Source: Sphingosinicella sp. (GTDB taxonomy: Bacteria > Pseudomonadota > Alphaproteobacteria > Sphingomonadales > Sphingomonadaceae). Taken from it: a stretch of DNA of 55,313 bases. Below the pieces are notes generated by a model. It was not told the origin of the DNA. It ran no database searches and saw nothing but the letters and a program-made list of their open reading frames with translations. Position 1 is the stretch's first letter. Each line of letters starts with the position of its first letter. The stretch covers positions 1 to 55,313 of the forward strand of contig NZ_JACESP010000025.1 in NCBI RefSeq assembly GCF_013911755.1, written 5' to 3'. Below, piece by piece: positions 23,718-32,938 of the stretch. A program made the translations under genes and the position numbers.

Positions 23718-25748
23718 ATGTTTTTGTGTTCTCCTTCCCGCCAGGCGCTTGCCGCGGTTATTCTGGTTTCAACGCACGCCGCATCTGCGGTTGCGGCTGA
23801 CACAAGCAGCAGCGTTACAGCGTTCGAACCCGGCTATTTCGCCAGCGCGCAGCCCGTGTCCGCGCTCGACATCGTGAAGCTGGTGCCGGGTTTCCGTCTT
23901 GAGGAAGGCGACAGCGAACTGCGCGGCTATTCCGGTGCCGGCGGCAATGTTCTCGTCGATGGCCAGCGTCCGCCGAGCAAGGAAGATGCACTTGAAGACG
24001 TGCTGAAGCGCATTCCGGCGGGAAGTGTGGAACGCATCGAGCTGATCCGCAGCGGCGCGGGATACGATATGCAAGGCTACACGCTGCTCGCCAATGTCGT
24101 CCGCAGTCATGCCCAGTCGCTGAGCGGGCGTATCGAGGGCACCTACGCGAATTACCGCCACGGCTATGACGCGCCGCGCCTTGCCGGTGAACTCCGCCAT
24201 GTCGCGGGCGACCACATTCTCGATCTGTCCGGCGCCATCTATCGAGATATCGACAACGAGCATGGTTTCGGCAGCCGCGATCGCGTGACGGAGGATGGTA
24301 CGCCCGTTCGGCTCGGTGTCTACGGCCAGCCGGAAGGTGACAATATCCGCGAAATTCTCGGCAGCTATCAATTGCCGCTGGCAGGCGGCACGGCGCGCCT
24401 GAACGGCCTTTACAAGATGAAGAAGATGTTCGCGAACATAGACGAGCAGGTCACGTTTCCAACGCCTTATGATGCCTCCGGCACTGAACGCGTGAATACC
24501 GAATCGACAGAAATGGGATTCCATTACGACCGCGCGATCGGCGCGCGCAGCCAGGTCGAGCTGCTCGCGCTGCGACGGACGACGGGAATAAACGGCACGG
24601 ACAGATCATTCGTGCCAGGCGGCGACGACGTGACGCGCGAGAACTCGGACGGGAGCGAAACCATCCTGCGCGGCGTATTGCGCCAGAAAGCCGGCAACAT
24701 CTCGCTCGAAGGCGGTATCGAGGGCGCGTTCAACGTCCTCGACAGTCACAGTGCGCTCGAAGAGGACGGCATCGACATTCCCCTTCCCGCCGCCAGCGTC
24801 CGCATCGAGGAAAAGCGCGCGGAAACCTTTTTCACCGCGGCATGGCACATATCGGGTGCGCTGACGGTAGAAGCGGGCAGCCGCTACGAAACCTCTACAC
24901 TGACGCAGAGCGGCGACAGCGCGCTCCGGAAATCGCTTTCCTTCATCAAGCCGCGCGTACTCGTGCGGTGGGCGCCGTCGCCCCGCGACGAAATCCGCGT
25001 GCTGTTCGAGCGTTCGGTCGGGCAACTCGATTTCGCCGATTTCGTCGGCTCGGCATCGCTCACCAGCGGCAGCGTTACCGCAGGCAACAAGGATCTGGAA
25101 CCCGACAGTCTGTGGCGCACTGAACTCGCCTGGGAACGCCGCATCGGGAAAGGGTCCGTCGTCGTTACAGCGCGGAACGAATCGATTAGCGATGTTGTCG
25201 ACCGTATCCCGGTCGTTACGGACAGCGGCGTTTACGATGCCGTCGGCAATATCGGCAGCGGGCGCCGCCAGGAATTGCAGTTCGATTTCAATCTACCATT
25301 CGACCCGGTGGGGCTGGCCGGCGTCGCCCTGCAAGGCAGTGGTCTCTGGCGCCGCAGCCGCGTCACCGATCCCGTGACCGGCGAGCGTCGGCGCATTTCG
25401 GAAGACCTGCCGCTCGAAGCCAAGGTGAGCCTGACACACGACATCGCGCGTTGGCACACCCGCTGGGGTCTCAACTATGTGCACGCCGAGAAAAAGACCA
25501 AGTTCAAGATCGACGAGGTCGAGATCGACCGCGTACCCGACCGGCTCGACGCCTTCATCGAATACAAGCCGGATACGGCGTGGACGCTGCGCGCCTTCGC
25601 CAAGAATCTTACGAGCAGCCCGGCGGTCCGCACGCGCAGCATCTACACCGGACTGCGCGGATCGACCCCGATCCGCTATATCGAGCGGCGCGAACTGAAC
25701 AGCGGTCCCTATGTGGGCTTCACGATCCAGCGTACATTCGGCGGATGA
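23718..25748 (+). CDS. TonB-dependent receptor (compact, no STN domain)
   Basis: A 676-residue outer-membrane receptor. The signal peptide (about 1-27, ASAVAADT) is followed directly by a plug domain (VLVDGQRPPSKEDALEDVLK and GSVERIELIRSGAGYDMQGY are typical of the short OMP_b-brl/CirA-like sphingomonad subclass) and a beta-barrel with many Arg/Glu-rich strands, ending FTIQRTFGG. Without an STN domain it is a pure transporter, not a transducer. No other Met is available as a start, so translation must begin almost at the foot of the terminator-like hairpin. It is followed by an alpha/beta hydrolase 69 bp downstream on the same strand, suggesting an import-and-hydrolyse pair. Confidence 0.87.
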   Translation: MFLCSPSRQALAAVILVSTHAASAVAADTSSSVTAFEPGYFASAQPVSALDIVKLVPGFRLEEGDSELRGYSGAGGNVLVDGQRPPSKEDALEDVLKRIPAGSVERIELIRSGAGYDMQGYTLLANVVRSHAQSLSGRIEGTYANYRHGYDAPRLAGELRHVAGDHILDLSGAIYRDIDNEHGFGSRDRVTEDGTPVRLGVYGQPEGDNIREILGSYQLPLAGGTARLNGLYKMKKMFANIDEQVTFPTPYDASGTERVNTESTEMGFHYDRAIGARSQVELLALRRTTGINGTDRSFVPGGDDVTRENSDGSETILRGVLRQKAGNISLEGGIEGAFNVLDSHSALEEDGIDIPLPAASVRIEEKRAETFFTAAWHISGALTVEAGSRYETSTLTQSGDSALRKSLSFIKPRVLVRWAPSPRDEIRVLFERSVGQLDFADFVGSASLTSGSVTAGNKDLEPDSLWRTELAWERRIGKGSVVVTARNESISDVVDRIPVVTDSGVYDAVGNIGSGRRQELQFDFNLPFDPVGLAGVALQGSGLWRRSRVTDPVTGERRRISEDLPLEAKVSLTHDIARWHTRWGLNYVHAEKKTKFKIDEVEIDRVPDRLDAFIEYKPDTAWTLRAFAKNLTSSPAVRTRSIYTGLRGSTPIRYIERRELNSGPYVGFTIQRTFGG

Positions 25749-25817
25749 GCGCCCATGCAAGCTTCCTGACAGTTGAGGCCGCTAAGCTCGCGATCCTTTG
25801 GAGGGGGTAAGCGATAT

Positions 25818-27437
25818 ATGCGGTGGAACATTCATGCCGGTGCAGGCGTCCTGCTGCTGTCGATAACGGCGGGCATCGCGCCCGCCGAAGCCTCCGATCG
25901 CTTCCCTCCGCCGGAGTGCGAAACCTATGTCGCCTACGACCGCGACATGGTGCTGCCCGGCTATCTTATTCCTTCGAAGGCGGGCGCCAAGGTCTGCGTT
26001 CCGTTCACGACCGTGGGCGCGAGGCCCCCGGCGGACTACAAGGGCGATTTCTACGTCGATGAATTCGCGGAGCCCGTGCTCCGCGCGCGCTGGCTTCAGT
26101 GCAAGGCCGATCCCGTGTGCGCGGCGCGGGTGTCGCCGGTCGTGAACGGCCGCAAGCCCCCGAACCGCGAAAAGCGCATCACCGATCCGCACCATCGCCA
26201 CCTGCTCGGCAAGATCGACGAGAATGCCGACCTCGCGGCGATCCGGCGCCCGGCGTTCTTCGGGCAGGCGCCCTATCGCGAACCCATCGCTGCCGTCGAA
26301 GCGAGCACTTACGCGATCGAATTCACCGCCCCCGCCGAAGCGCACGAGCGCATCCACAAGGGTATCGAAGCACCGGTGAAGCTGCGCGGCTGGTACATGG
26401 AGGGGCGCGGCGTGCCCGACGCGAAGGGCCGCACGGTCCGCGCGCTGATCGTGATGAGCGGCGGCGGCGGCACGCGCCTCACCGCGATCGATCATCCCGA
26501 GGACCGGCTTTACAGCGTCCATCCCGAAACCCGGAAAACCGCGATCAATGCATTCCCGAACGCGCGCACCGGCTCGCCGGGTCAGGCCGGGTGGCGATCG
26601 CTGATGGCGATGCTGAATGCGGCAGGCTTCGATGTGCTCGCCTACGACCGGCGCGGCGTCGGCGTTTCGAGCGGCTACAGCGACACCAACACGCTGCAGC
26701 AGGGCCGCGATCTGCTCGCGGCGCTCGCCAGCCTCCGCTCGGGCGAAGGAATGCGCGCACTATCGCCGAAGGGCAGGCTCTATGCGGGCGCCGATGCGGC
26801 CCGTGCGCTACGCGGCAAGGCCAGTGAACTGCCCACGCTATTGCTCGGCAACTCGCGCGGCACGATGGCAACCGGCTGGGCGATGACGATGAACTTCGAC
26901 AAGGACTGCAGCTACGACCTTCCGGAGATCGCCTGCACGCCGCCCCGCCGCGACCCCTCGATCAAGGGCGCGATGCTGATGGCGGAATTTACGAGCGGCC
27001 CCGGCTTCGTCTCCGCAACGCCGACGCCCGAAGACGAAGGGCGCGGGCTCGGCAAGGATCGCGGCCTGTTCATCGGCGCGAGCCAGATCGAGCACAATAT
27101 CGTCTTCTTCCCCGGCTCGGCGATCCTTGCGGGCATGAAGACATGGCCCGCCGCCTTCTTCGCACGCGGGCTCTGGGACTATGCCGCCAGCCTTGAAGGC
27201 ACGATCGCCTCCTACGACCGCGTGCCGGGGCTCAAGGAGCTTGTCGTGGTGCGCGGGCCGCACCCGTTCGAAACGTGGCCCGAGGCGGAGAAGACGCGCG
27301 TCCGGGAACGCCTGCGCGCCTTCGCTTTGGCCGCGATCCGCGGCGCACACGACGTGCCCGGCGCCCGCCCGTGGACGACGATGAAGGATCTTGTCGCGAC
27401 GACTGAAGATGTTTGGGAGGCATCGTCAGCGCCGTAA
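25818..27437 (+). CDS. Large secreted alpha/beta hydrolase
   Basis: A 539-residue exported hydrolase. The signal peptide (about 1-25, GIAPAEA) precedes a 150-residue N-terminal region with several Cys residues. The alpha/beta core starts near 200 (VRALIVMSGGGGTRLTAID, an oxyanion-type GGGG loop). The nucleophile elbow is GNSRG near 344, and the catalytic His is probably in RGPHPFETW near 480. The extra N-terminal domain and Cys pairs (CSYDLPEIAC) suggest a secreted esterase or lactonase with a disulfide-stabilised lid, loosely reminiscent of tannase/feruloyl-esterase-like enzymes. It starts after GAGGGGGTAA. It follows the TonB receptor, and its stop is 23 bp from the convergent S9-like gene. 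Confidence 0.75.
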   Translation: MRWNIHAGAGVLLLSITAGIAPAEASDRFPPPECETYVAYDRDMVLPGYLIPSKAGAKVCVPFTTVGARPPADYKGDFYVDEFAEPVLRARWLQCKADPVCAARVSPVVNGRKPPNREKRITDPHHRHLLGKIDENADLAAIRRPAFFGQAPYREPIAAVEASTYAIEFTAPAEAHERIHKGIEAPVKLRGWYMEGRGVPDAKGRTVRALIVMSGGGGTRLTAIDHPEDRLYSVHPETRKTAINAFPNARTGSPGQAGWRSLMAMLNAAGFDVLAYDRRGVGVSSGYSDTNTLQQGRDLLAALASLRSGEGMRALSPKGRLYAGADAARALRGKASELPTLLLGNSRGTMATGWAMTMNFDKDCSYDLPEIACTPPRRDPSIKGAMLMAEFTSGPGFVSATPTPEDEGRGLGKDRGLFIGASQIEHNIVFFPGSAILAGMKTWPAAFFARGLWDYAASLEGTIASYDRVPGLKELVVVRGPHPFETWPEAEKTRVRERLRAFALAAIRGAHDVPGARPWTTMKDLVATTEDVWEASSAP

Positions 27438-27460
27438 CGAGCGGAATAGACTGCCCAGCC

Positions 27461-28504
27461 CTAACGCGCAGGCCCCATCCAGCGGTTGAACCAGGCGACG
27501 ATGCGCTTCAGCGCGTCATCGCGCTCAGGTGTCGCGCCCTTCATGAACACGTGACCACCGGGAGCCTCGTCGTAAATCTTGGCCTCGTGGACCTTGCCGT
27601 TCGCCTTCAGCGCATCGATGAGCCGACCGGTATGGATCGTATGCGGCACGATCTTGTCGCCGCTCGTGGCGAGCACGAGCACGGGCGCCTCGATCTTGTC
27701 GACGAAATTGATCGGCGACACATTGATGTAGGCAGGCAGGTTCTCGTGCGGGAGCTTGCCCTTGAAGCTCGGGTTGGTCTCCGCGATCTCCTTGCGGCGG
27801 TAGTCCGGCTTGTAGGACATGTAGGCCACGAAATCGGTGAGCCCGACGATATCGACCGCCGCCTTGAACTGCTTGGGCGCGCGCTCGATAGCGAGCAGCG
27901 TCACCATGCCGCCACGGCTCTGACCGAGGATGCCGATGCGGCCGCCGTCGATATCCGGGCGCGTCGCAGCGTAGCGCGCCGCCGCGAGCACATCGGCGAC
28001 ATCGGTGTTGCCGTAATCATTCTGGTAGATCGCGTCTCCGTAGCCGCGGCTGCCGCGATATTCCGGGAACAGCACGACATAACCCGCCTCCACCACCGCT
28101 TCGATGAGCGGAAACCATGACGGCTCCAGCCGCTCGTGGAAGCCGCCGTGCACCATAACAACGGCGGGACGGCGAACAGTCGATGCCTTGACGGGCGTGA
28201 ACACGTGCGTCGGGATCAGTTCGCCATCGCTGTTCACATACTCGGTCGAGAGCCGGATGCGGTCCGAATAGTCGAGCCGAAACTGGGTAAGGATCGCGAG
28301 CTGCTGGCTGACGTAAATCTCTTGCTGAAGGTGCTTCAGCAGCGCGGCAGGATCGTCCGTGCCTGTGTTGGTGAAACTGTCGAGCGCACCTTCGCGCTCG
28401 TCTGCCGAGCGCGCAAAATTGTTTGCGGCGCCCTTTCCGGCAGCAGGGGTTTCCGGCGCCGCCGACGCGGCCAGCGATGCGATGAGAGCCGTAACAAGCA
28501 GCAT
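27461..28504 (-). CDS. S9-family prolyl oligopeptidase-like hydrolase
   Basis: A 347-residue secreted hydrolase consisting of just the catalytic alpha/beta domain, without a beta-propeller. The signal peptide spans about 1-16. The oxyanion region is VMVHGGF (about 117-122), the nucleophile is Ser196 in GQSRGG, the Asp is likely in TSGDKIVP and the His in APGGHVFMKG near the C-terminus. The PEYRGSRGYGDAIYQ segment is typical of S9/acylaminoacyl-peptidase and dienelactone-hydrolase relatives. Start ATG 28504 follows AAGGGGGAAG; the frame is open upstream but unlike the family. It leads no obvious overlap but lies in a four-gene minus-strand run with the alcohol dehydrogenase, amidohydrolase and MFS carrier. 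Confidence 0.83.
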   Translation of the reverse strand: MLLVTALIASLAASAAPETPAAGKGAANNFARSADEREGALDSFTNTGTDDPAALLKHLQQEIYVSQQLAILTQFRLDYSDRIRLSTEYVNSDGELIPTHVFTPVKASTVRRPAVVMVHGGFHERLEPSWFPLIEAVVEAGYVVLFPEYRGSRGYGDAIYQNDYGNTDVADVLAAARYAATRPDIDGGRIGILGQSRGGMVTLLAIERAPKQFKAAVDIVGLTDFVAYMSYKPDYRRKEIAETNPSFKGKLPHENLPAYINVSPINFVDKIEAPVLVLATSGDKIVPHTIHTGRLIDALKANGKVHEAKIYDEAPGGHVFMKGATPERDDALKRIVAWFNRWMGPAR

Positions 28505-28559
28505 AGTCTTCCCCCTTATGCCCCTTGTGCCCGCCATAGCTGACGCCACCCTGTCGCGT

Positions 28560-29729
28560 TCAGGCGCCTTCCCAGACCCGAGCGTAGAGCGCAGCCACCT
28601 CCGCCTCTGCAGGAACGCGCGGATTGTTCGCGGGCGATCCCGAGGCAAGTGCCTGCGTGCACATCAAAGGCACGAGATCGTTCCAGCGTGTTTCGTCAAT
28701 GCCCCACGCGGCGGGCGACGGCACGTCGAGATCGCGATTGAGCGCCGAGAGTTCCTCCAGCAGGCGTGCGACTGCCGATTGGTCGCCCTCCCCTTCCTCC
28801 GCGACGCCCATCGCCCGCGCGCAGTCCGCATAGCGCCCCATCGCGGCAGGTGCCGACCACGCCGTGACGGTGGGAAGCAGCATGGCGTTTGAAAGACCGT
28901 GCGGCACATGGAAATGCGCGCCGATCGGCCGGCTCATGCCATGCACGAGCGCCACCGAGCTGTTCGAAAAGGCGATGCCGCCCTGCATCGCGCCGAGCAT
29001 CATCGCCTCCCGTGCCGGACGATCGCCGGGGTCGGCGCAGACGCGGCGGATGTTGGGCGTAATGAGCCGCATCGCCGAGAGCGCCATGCCGTCGCTGAAC
29101 GCATTGGCCTTTCGCGAGACGTAGGCCTCGATGGCGTGGGTAAGCGAATCGATGCCCGTGTCGGCGGTGAGCCTACGCGGCTTGCCCAGCGTCAGCTCGT
29201 AATCGACGAGCGCCGCGACGGGCAGATAGGCAAGGCCCGCGCAGAGCATCTTCTCGTCGGTTTCGCCGTCGGTGACGATCGTGAAGCGCGTCGCTTCCGA
29301 GCCTGTGCCCGCTGTCGTGGGAATCGCGATCACCGGCAGGCCGGGCGCATCCTGCACGTGCGGCACCTTGTAGTCCGCCATCGCGCCGCCGTGGACGGCG
29401 AGCATGGCGATCGCCTTGGCGCTATCGAGCGGGCTGCCGCCGCCGAAGCCGACGACGCAATCGTGGTCGCCCGCCTTCAGGAATGCGAGACCCGCCTCTA
29501 TCGAGGCGACGGTCGGGTCCGGCACCGTTTCGGTGAAGACGCGCGCCGTGATCCCGGCCGCACGCAATCCGTCCAGCAGCCGCTCGACCATGCCCTGCCC
29601 GGCGAGGAAGGCATCGGTGACGACGAGCGGCCGCGACACGCCGAGCGTGCCGAGCACCTCGGCAAGCTGCTGCGCGGCGCCGCCGCCGATCCGCAGGATG
29701 CGGGGGAGTGCGATGCTGGCAACCGTCAA
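28560..29729 (-). CDS. Iron-containing alcohol dehydrogenase
   Basis: A 389-residue cytoplasmic NAD(P)-dependent oxidoreductase of the group III family. The nucleotide-binding motif GGGSPLDSAKA sits at 97-105, the serine-rich TTAGTGSEATRF near 138-149, and the metal ligands are Asp194 and His198 (DTGIDSLTHAIEAY), His263 (VHGMSRPIGA) and His277 (HVPHGLSN). It could act on a short alcohol/aldehyde or be related to maleylacetate reductase. The best start is TTG at 29729, because GGGAGGAGA lies 8-10 nt upstream; no in-frame ATG near the family N-terminus exists. It sits between an S9-like hydrolase and an amidohydrolase on the same strand, separated by 55 and 32 bp, so it is probably part of one operon. 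Confidence 0.9.
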   Translation of the reverse strand: MTVASIALPRILRIGGGAAQQLAEVLGTLGVSRPLVVTDAFLAGQGMVERLLDGLRAAGITARVFTETVPDPTVASIEAGLAFLKAGDHDCVVGFGGGSPLDSAKAIAMLAVHGGAMADYKVPHVQDAPGLPVIAIPTTAGTGSEATRFTIVTDGETDEKMLCAGLAYLPVAALVDYELTLGKPRRLTADTGIDSLTHAIEAYVSRKANAFSDGMALSAMRLITPNIRRVCADPGDRPAREAMMLGAMQGGIAFSNSSVALVHGMSRPIGAHFHVPHGLSNAMLLPTVTAWSAPAAMGRYADCARAMGVAEEGEGDQSAVARLLEELSALNRDLDVPSPAAWGIDETRWNDLVPLMCTQALASGSPANNPRVPAEAEVAALYARVWEGA

Positions 29730-29761
29730 CGGATCATCTCCTCCCCCGATCGCAGCAGGCC

Positions 29762-31099
29762 TCAATCCGCAGGGGAGCCCTGGCGCTTGCCGCCCGCCTT
29801 GTGGACGACGCCACGGCGCATCACGAAATCGACGCTTTCCATGCGCGTCACGTCGTCGAGCGGGCTGCCCGCGACCGCGATGATGTCGGCATCCTTGCCC
29901 GGCGTGATCGTGCCGATGGTTGCCGAGCGGCCGAGCGCTTCGGCGGCGTTCACGGTCGCGGTCTGGAGCGCGGCGGCAGGCGACATACCCGCCTTCACCA
30001 ACAGCGCAAATTCTTTCGCATTGTCGCCATGCTTCGAAACGCCGCTGTCCGTGCCGAACGCGACCTTCACGCCCGCCGCGAACGCCTTCTTGTGGCTGTT
30101 GAACGCATTCGCCGCCGCTTCCTCCGCCTTCGGAATCACCGCGGGCGGCAGCGCACCGGCGCGTGCCTGCGTGACCGCCGTATTCGCGGCGAGCATGGTG
30201 GGCACGAGCCATGTGCCGTGCGTCTTCAGCAGCTTGATCGCTTCGTCATCGAGGAACGAGCCGTGATCGACCGTGTCGACGCCCGCCGGGATCGCCGCCT
30301 TCGTGCCCGCGGCATGGTGACTATGCGTCGCGACCTTGCGGCCAAGACCGTGCGCCGTGTCGATCACCGCCTTGATTTCCTCGTCGGTCATCGAGCGGCC
30401 GAGACCGCCCGAGACATTGGAAAGCACGCCGCCCGTCGACATGAACTTGATGACCTGTGCGCCGAGCGCGACCTGCTGGCGCACCGCGCGGCGGCAATCG
30501 TCCGGGCCATCGCACGTGTTGATCTGGTGCTGGTGGACGGCGTTGAAATATGTCTCCGCAAGGCCGTTCGACGGGTCGCCGTGGCCGCCCGACACCGAAA
30601 TCGGCGCGCCGGCGTTCACGATCGTCGGCCCTTCGACATCGCCGCGCTCGATGCCGTCGCGCAGCGCGCGGATGCCGCGCGGGCTGCCGCCGAGGTCGCG
30701 CACGGTCGTGAAACCGGCATCGAGCGTGACCCGTGCGTTCGAGACGGCGTACATCATCTCGTCGGCTTCATCGCTCGTCATCGCGGTGAGCCGGGCGCGC
30801 AGCGGATCGCCGCCAATGCCCCAGAAGTGAACGTGGAGGTCGATGAGGCCCGGCAATACGAAGCGGTCCTTGAGATCGACGACCTTCGCGCCCGCCTGCG
30901 GCTCGGCATAGCCGTCGCGCACTTCAGCGATCTTGCCGTTCCGGATGACGATCGTGCTCGGCCCGCGCGGCGCCTTGCCGGGCTCGGCAAGCAGCGTTCC
31001 GGCGTAAACGAGAGTAACGGCCTCGCCCGTTGGCGCGGGCTGCGCGGCAAGGAGCGAGGTGGAAAGCAGGGCGAGGCTGACGGCAGAAACACGACGCAT
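29762..31099 (-). CDS. Secreted imidazolonepropionase-like amidohydrolase
   Basis: A 445-residue exported metal-dependent hydrolase. The signal peptide spans about 1-19 (STSLLAAQ). The composite beta-sandwich and TIM barrel carry the metal motif H-V-H at residues 89-91 (LIDLHVHFWG), the bridging Lys in VIKFMSTGG, His residues in ATHSHHAAG and VDHGSF, and the Asp in FGTDSG. This pattern matches the Xaa-Pro/Xaa-Arg dipeptidase branch (Sgx9260-like) of the amidohydrolases. ATG 31099 is chosen for the clean signal peptide. It lies 32 bp upstream of the alcohol dehydrogenase and 96 bp downstream of the MFS gene, all on the minus strand. Confidence 0.86.
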   Translation of the reverse strand: MRRVSAVSLALLSTSLLAAQPAPTGEAVTLVYAGTLLAEPGKAPRGPSTIVIRNGKIAEVRDGYAEPQAGAKVVDLKDRFVLPGLIDLHVHFWGIGGDPLRARLTAMTSDEADEMMYAVSNARVTLDAGFTTVRDLGGSPRGIRALRDGIERGDVEGPTIVNAGAPISVSGGHGDPSNGLAETYFNAVHQHQINTCDGPDDCRRAVRQQVALGAQVIKFMSTGGVLSNVSGGLGRSMTDEEIKAVIDTAHGLGRKVATHSHHAAGTKAAIPAGVDTVDHGSFLDDEAIKLLKTHGTWLVPTMLAANTAVTQARAGALPPAVIPKAEEAAANAFNSHKKAFAAGVKVAFGTDSGVSKHGDNAKEFALLVKAGMSPAAALQTATVNAAEALGRSATIGTITPGKDADIIAVAGSPLDDVTRMESVDFVMRRGVVHKAGGKRQGSPAD

Positions 31100-31195
31100 A
31101 TGGAAAATCCCCTGAAACTTTGGATATGGACCCGTCATAGTCCTGCTTCTTTCGAGGGATCAAGGCCGGCCGGTGCCGCGATGGCGGAAACCGGG

Positions 31196-32425
31196 TCAGG
31201 CCGGGTCGCGGTGCCTTTCGATATGCCGGCGCAGGATCATCAGCGACACGGCAAGCAGCGCCATCAGCAGGGCTATGGTGACGAAAAAGCCGCCGGCCTG
31301 CCAGCCGATGAGCACGCCGCCCGCCACCGCGCTCATCATCGCACCCGTCCGCCCGAAGCCGAGCGCCACGCCGATCGCCGTCGACCGCGTTTCGACCGTG
31401 TAGAGCTGGGCGGCGACCGCAAAGAGGATCGACTGGATGCCCGCGCTGGAAACGCCGAGCACGGCGATCAGCGAAACGCTGAGCAGGAACGCGTCCGGAT
31501 GCGGCGGAAAGACCGCGAGCAGCACGCTGGTGACGGCGCCACCAAGCGCCATCGTGACGAGCACGACCCGCGACCCGTACGTGCGAATGAGGAGCGCGCC
31601 GAGCAGCGCGCCCACGATGCCGCCACAGTTGAAAAGCGCCGCGCCGATGCTTGCATCACCGAGGTCGAAGCCCGTTCCCACAAGCAGGCTCGGCAGCCAG
31701 TTGAGCGAGAGGTAGACGGCCATCAGCGACCAGAAATACGAAATCCAGATCGCCAGCGTATCGCGCCGCGCATCCTTGCCGAGTACCAGCGCCAGGGTCT
31801 TGCCGAAACCCAGTGAAGGCGTGGGACTGATATCGGGCGTTTCGGGTGCGGCCGAGACCTCATATTTCTGCAGGAACAGAAGCACGCCGAGCAGGATCGA
31901 GGCCACGCCGCAACCGATGAACAGCGGCCGCCAGCCGAACGTGGGCAGCACCCACGATGCAATGATACCGCCCAGCATTCCGCCGAGCGGAATGCACAGG
32001 ATCGTGGCGGTGACCGCAACAGCCCGCCATCGGGGCACTATGGTTTCCGACATCAGCGCGGCCGCATTCGGAAGCGCGCCGCCCATGCCGAGACCGGCGA
32101 TGAAGCGCAGGAGCAGGATTTCGTTCACGCTGCCCGCCATGGCGCAAAGCCCCGTGAACAGGCCGAAAAGCACAACGCTGATGCCGAGCGCGATGTGCCT
32201 GCCGAAACGATCGCCGACATAGCCGAGCACGATGGTTCCCGCCGCCATGCCGACAAGCCCGGCCATGAAGACGAGACCGAACGCACTCTTCTCCGCGCCC
32301 CATTCGGCAGCGATGGCGGGCAGCGCAAAACTCAGCGCCTGGCCATCGAGACCATCGAGCAGGATCGCAAGGACGGTAAGCACACCAAGCGGCCGATACG
32401 CCGGCCGAACGAAAATCACCTGCAC
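31196..32425 (-). CDS. MFS transporter, aromatic acid:H+ symporter type
   Basis: A 409-residue, 12-helix inner-membrane carrier. The AAHS family hallmark is the first-helix motif (AILLDGLDGQALSFALPAI, where family members have D-x-x-D-x), followed by the MFS loop motif GYVGDRFGRHI and GLGMGGALPNAAAL. AAHS carriers take up benzoate-, protocatechuate- or phenylacetate-like acids with protons. It is the first gene of the four-gene minus-strand run with the amidohydrolase, alcohol dehydrogenase and S9 hydrolase, which suggests import of a carboxylated intermediate. The start is GTG at 32425 after a GGGGGG tract; a GTG two codons later is equally possible. Confidence 0.86.
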   Translation of the reverse strand: MQVIFVRPAYRPLGVLTVLAILLDGLDGQALSFALPAIAAEWGAEKSAFGLVFMAGLVGMAAGTIVLGYVGDRFGRHIALGISVVLFGLFTGLCAMAGSVNEILLLRFIAGLGMGGALPNAAALMSETIVPRWRAVAVTATILCIPLGGMLGGIIASWVLPTFGWRPLFIGCGVASILLGVLLFLQKYEVSAAPETPDISPTPSLGFGKTLALVLGKDARRDTLAIWISYFWSLMAVYLSLNWLPSLLVGTGFDLGDASIGAALFNCGGIVGALLGALLIRTYGSRVVLVTMALGGAVTSVLLAVFPPHPDAFLLSVSLIAVLGVSSAGIQSILFAVAAQLYTVETRSTAIGVALGFGRTGAMMSAVAGGVLIGWQAGGFFVTIALLMALLAVSLMILRRHIERHRDPA

Positions 32426-32681
32426 CCGATTCCCCCCCACGCAAGGCGCACCACGGCCGCCCCCACGCAGCACATATCGCAGTCAGGCCGCCGTGCGAAC
32501 GCAATTTGCGGGCGTGACGCACTTTGCGCTCAGGCTTCGGGGTTAGAATAGAAATCCATGAAAGCTTTGATTGTTGAACATTCATCCCAGAAATCAGGAA
32601 AGACCGCCGCGCATTTGGGGACACCTTCTGCACCCCTCTCCGTATTCTACGCCCATCACCGGACGAGGGCGGAGGTTACAC

Positions 32682-32936
32682 ATGCGATCATTTTTAAGGC
32701 TCTTCACAACTCATCCGGCTTCGATAGGGGAGAGCTATTTCGAGCACATGGCCATGTCGTTCGGCTTTTCGATGCGCATGTTCGGCGGCTGTCTCGCCTG
32801 CCTGCTTCACGGCCTGCTGCCGTTCCTGTTCGTGCGCACCGGCAGCGACCAGATTCGCATTCTTCATGACCGGATGGTCGCGCACCGCGACCGCCGGCTT
32901 CCCCGCATCAACGGAGACCTGAGCGGCGCCCGCTAG
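32682..32936 (+). CDS. DUF6356-like small membrane-associated protein
   Basis: An 84-residue protein with one or two hydrophobic helices (residues about 27-50, MSFGFSMRMFGGCLACLLHG then LLPFLFVRTG). It resembles the small DUF6356 family of sphingomonads, whose members begin with a similar ...HPASIGESYFEH stretch. Function unknown; the family name is from memory and should be checked. The ATG at 32682 has a strong GGAGG ribosome site. The next gene begins 2 bp after its stop, so the two are almost certainly co-transcribed. Confidence 0.7.
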   Translation: MRSFLRLFTTHPASIGESYFEHMAMSFGFSMRMFGGCLACLLHGLLPFLFVRTGSDQIRILHDRMVAHRDRRLPRINGDLSGAR

Positions 32937-32938
32937 CG

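Noticed and set aside
29708-31816. 702-codon plus-strand open frame
   Set aside because: It is antisense to the amidohydrolase and MFS genes and is almost pure Arg/Ala/Asp, typical of a complementary-strand shadow.
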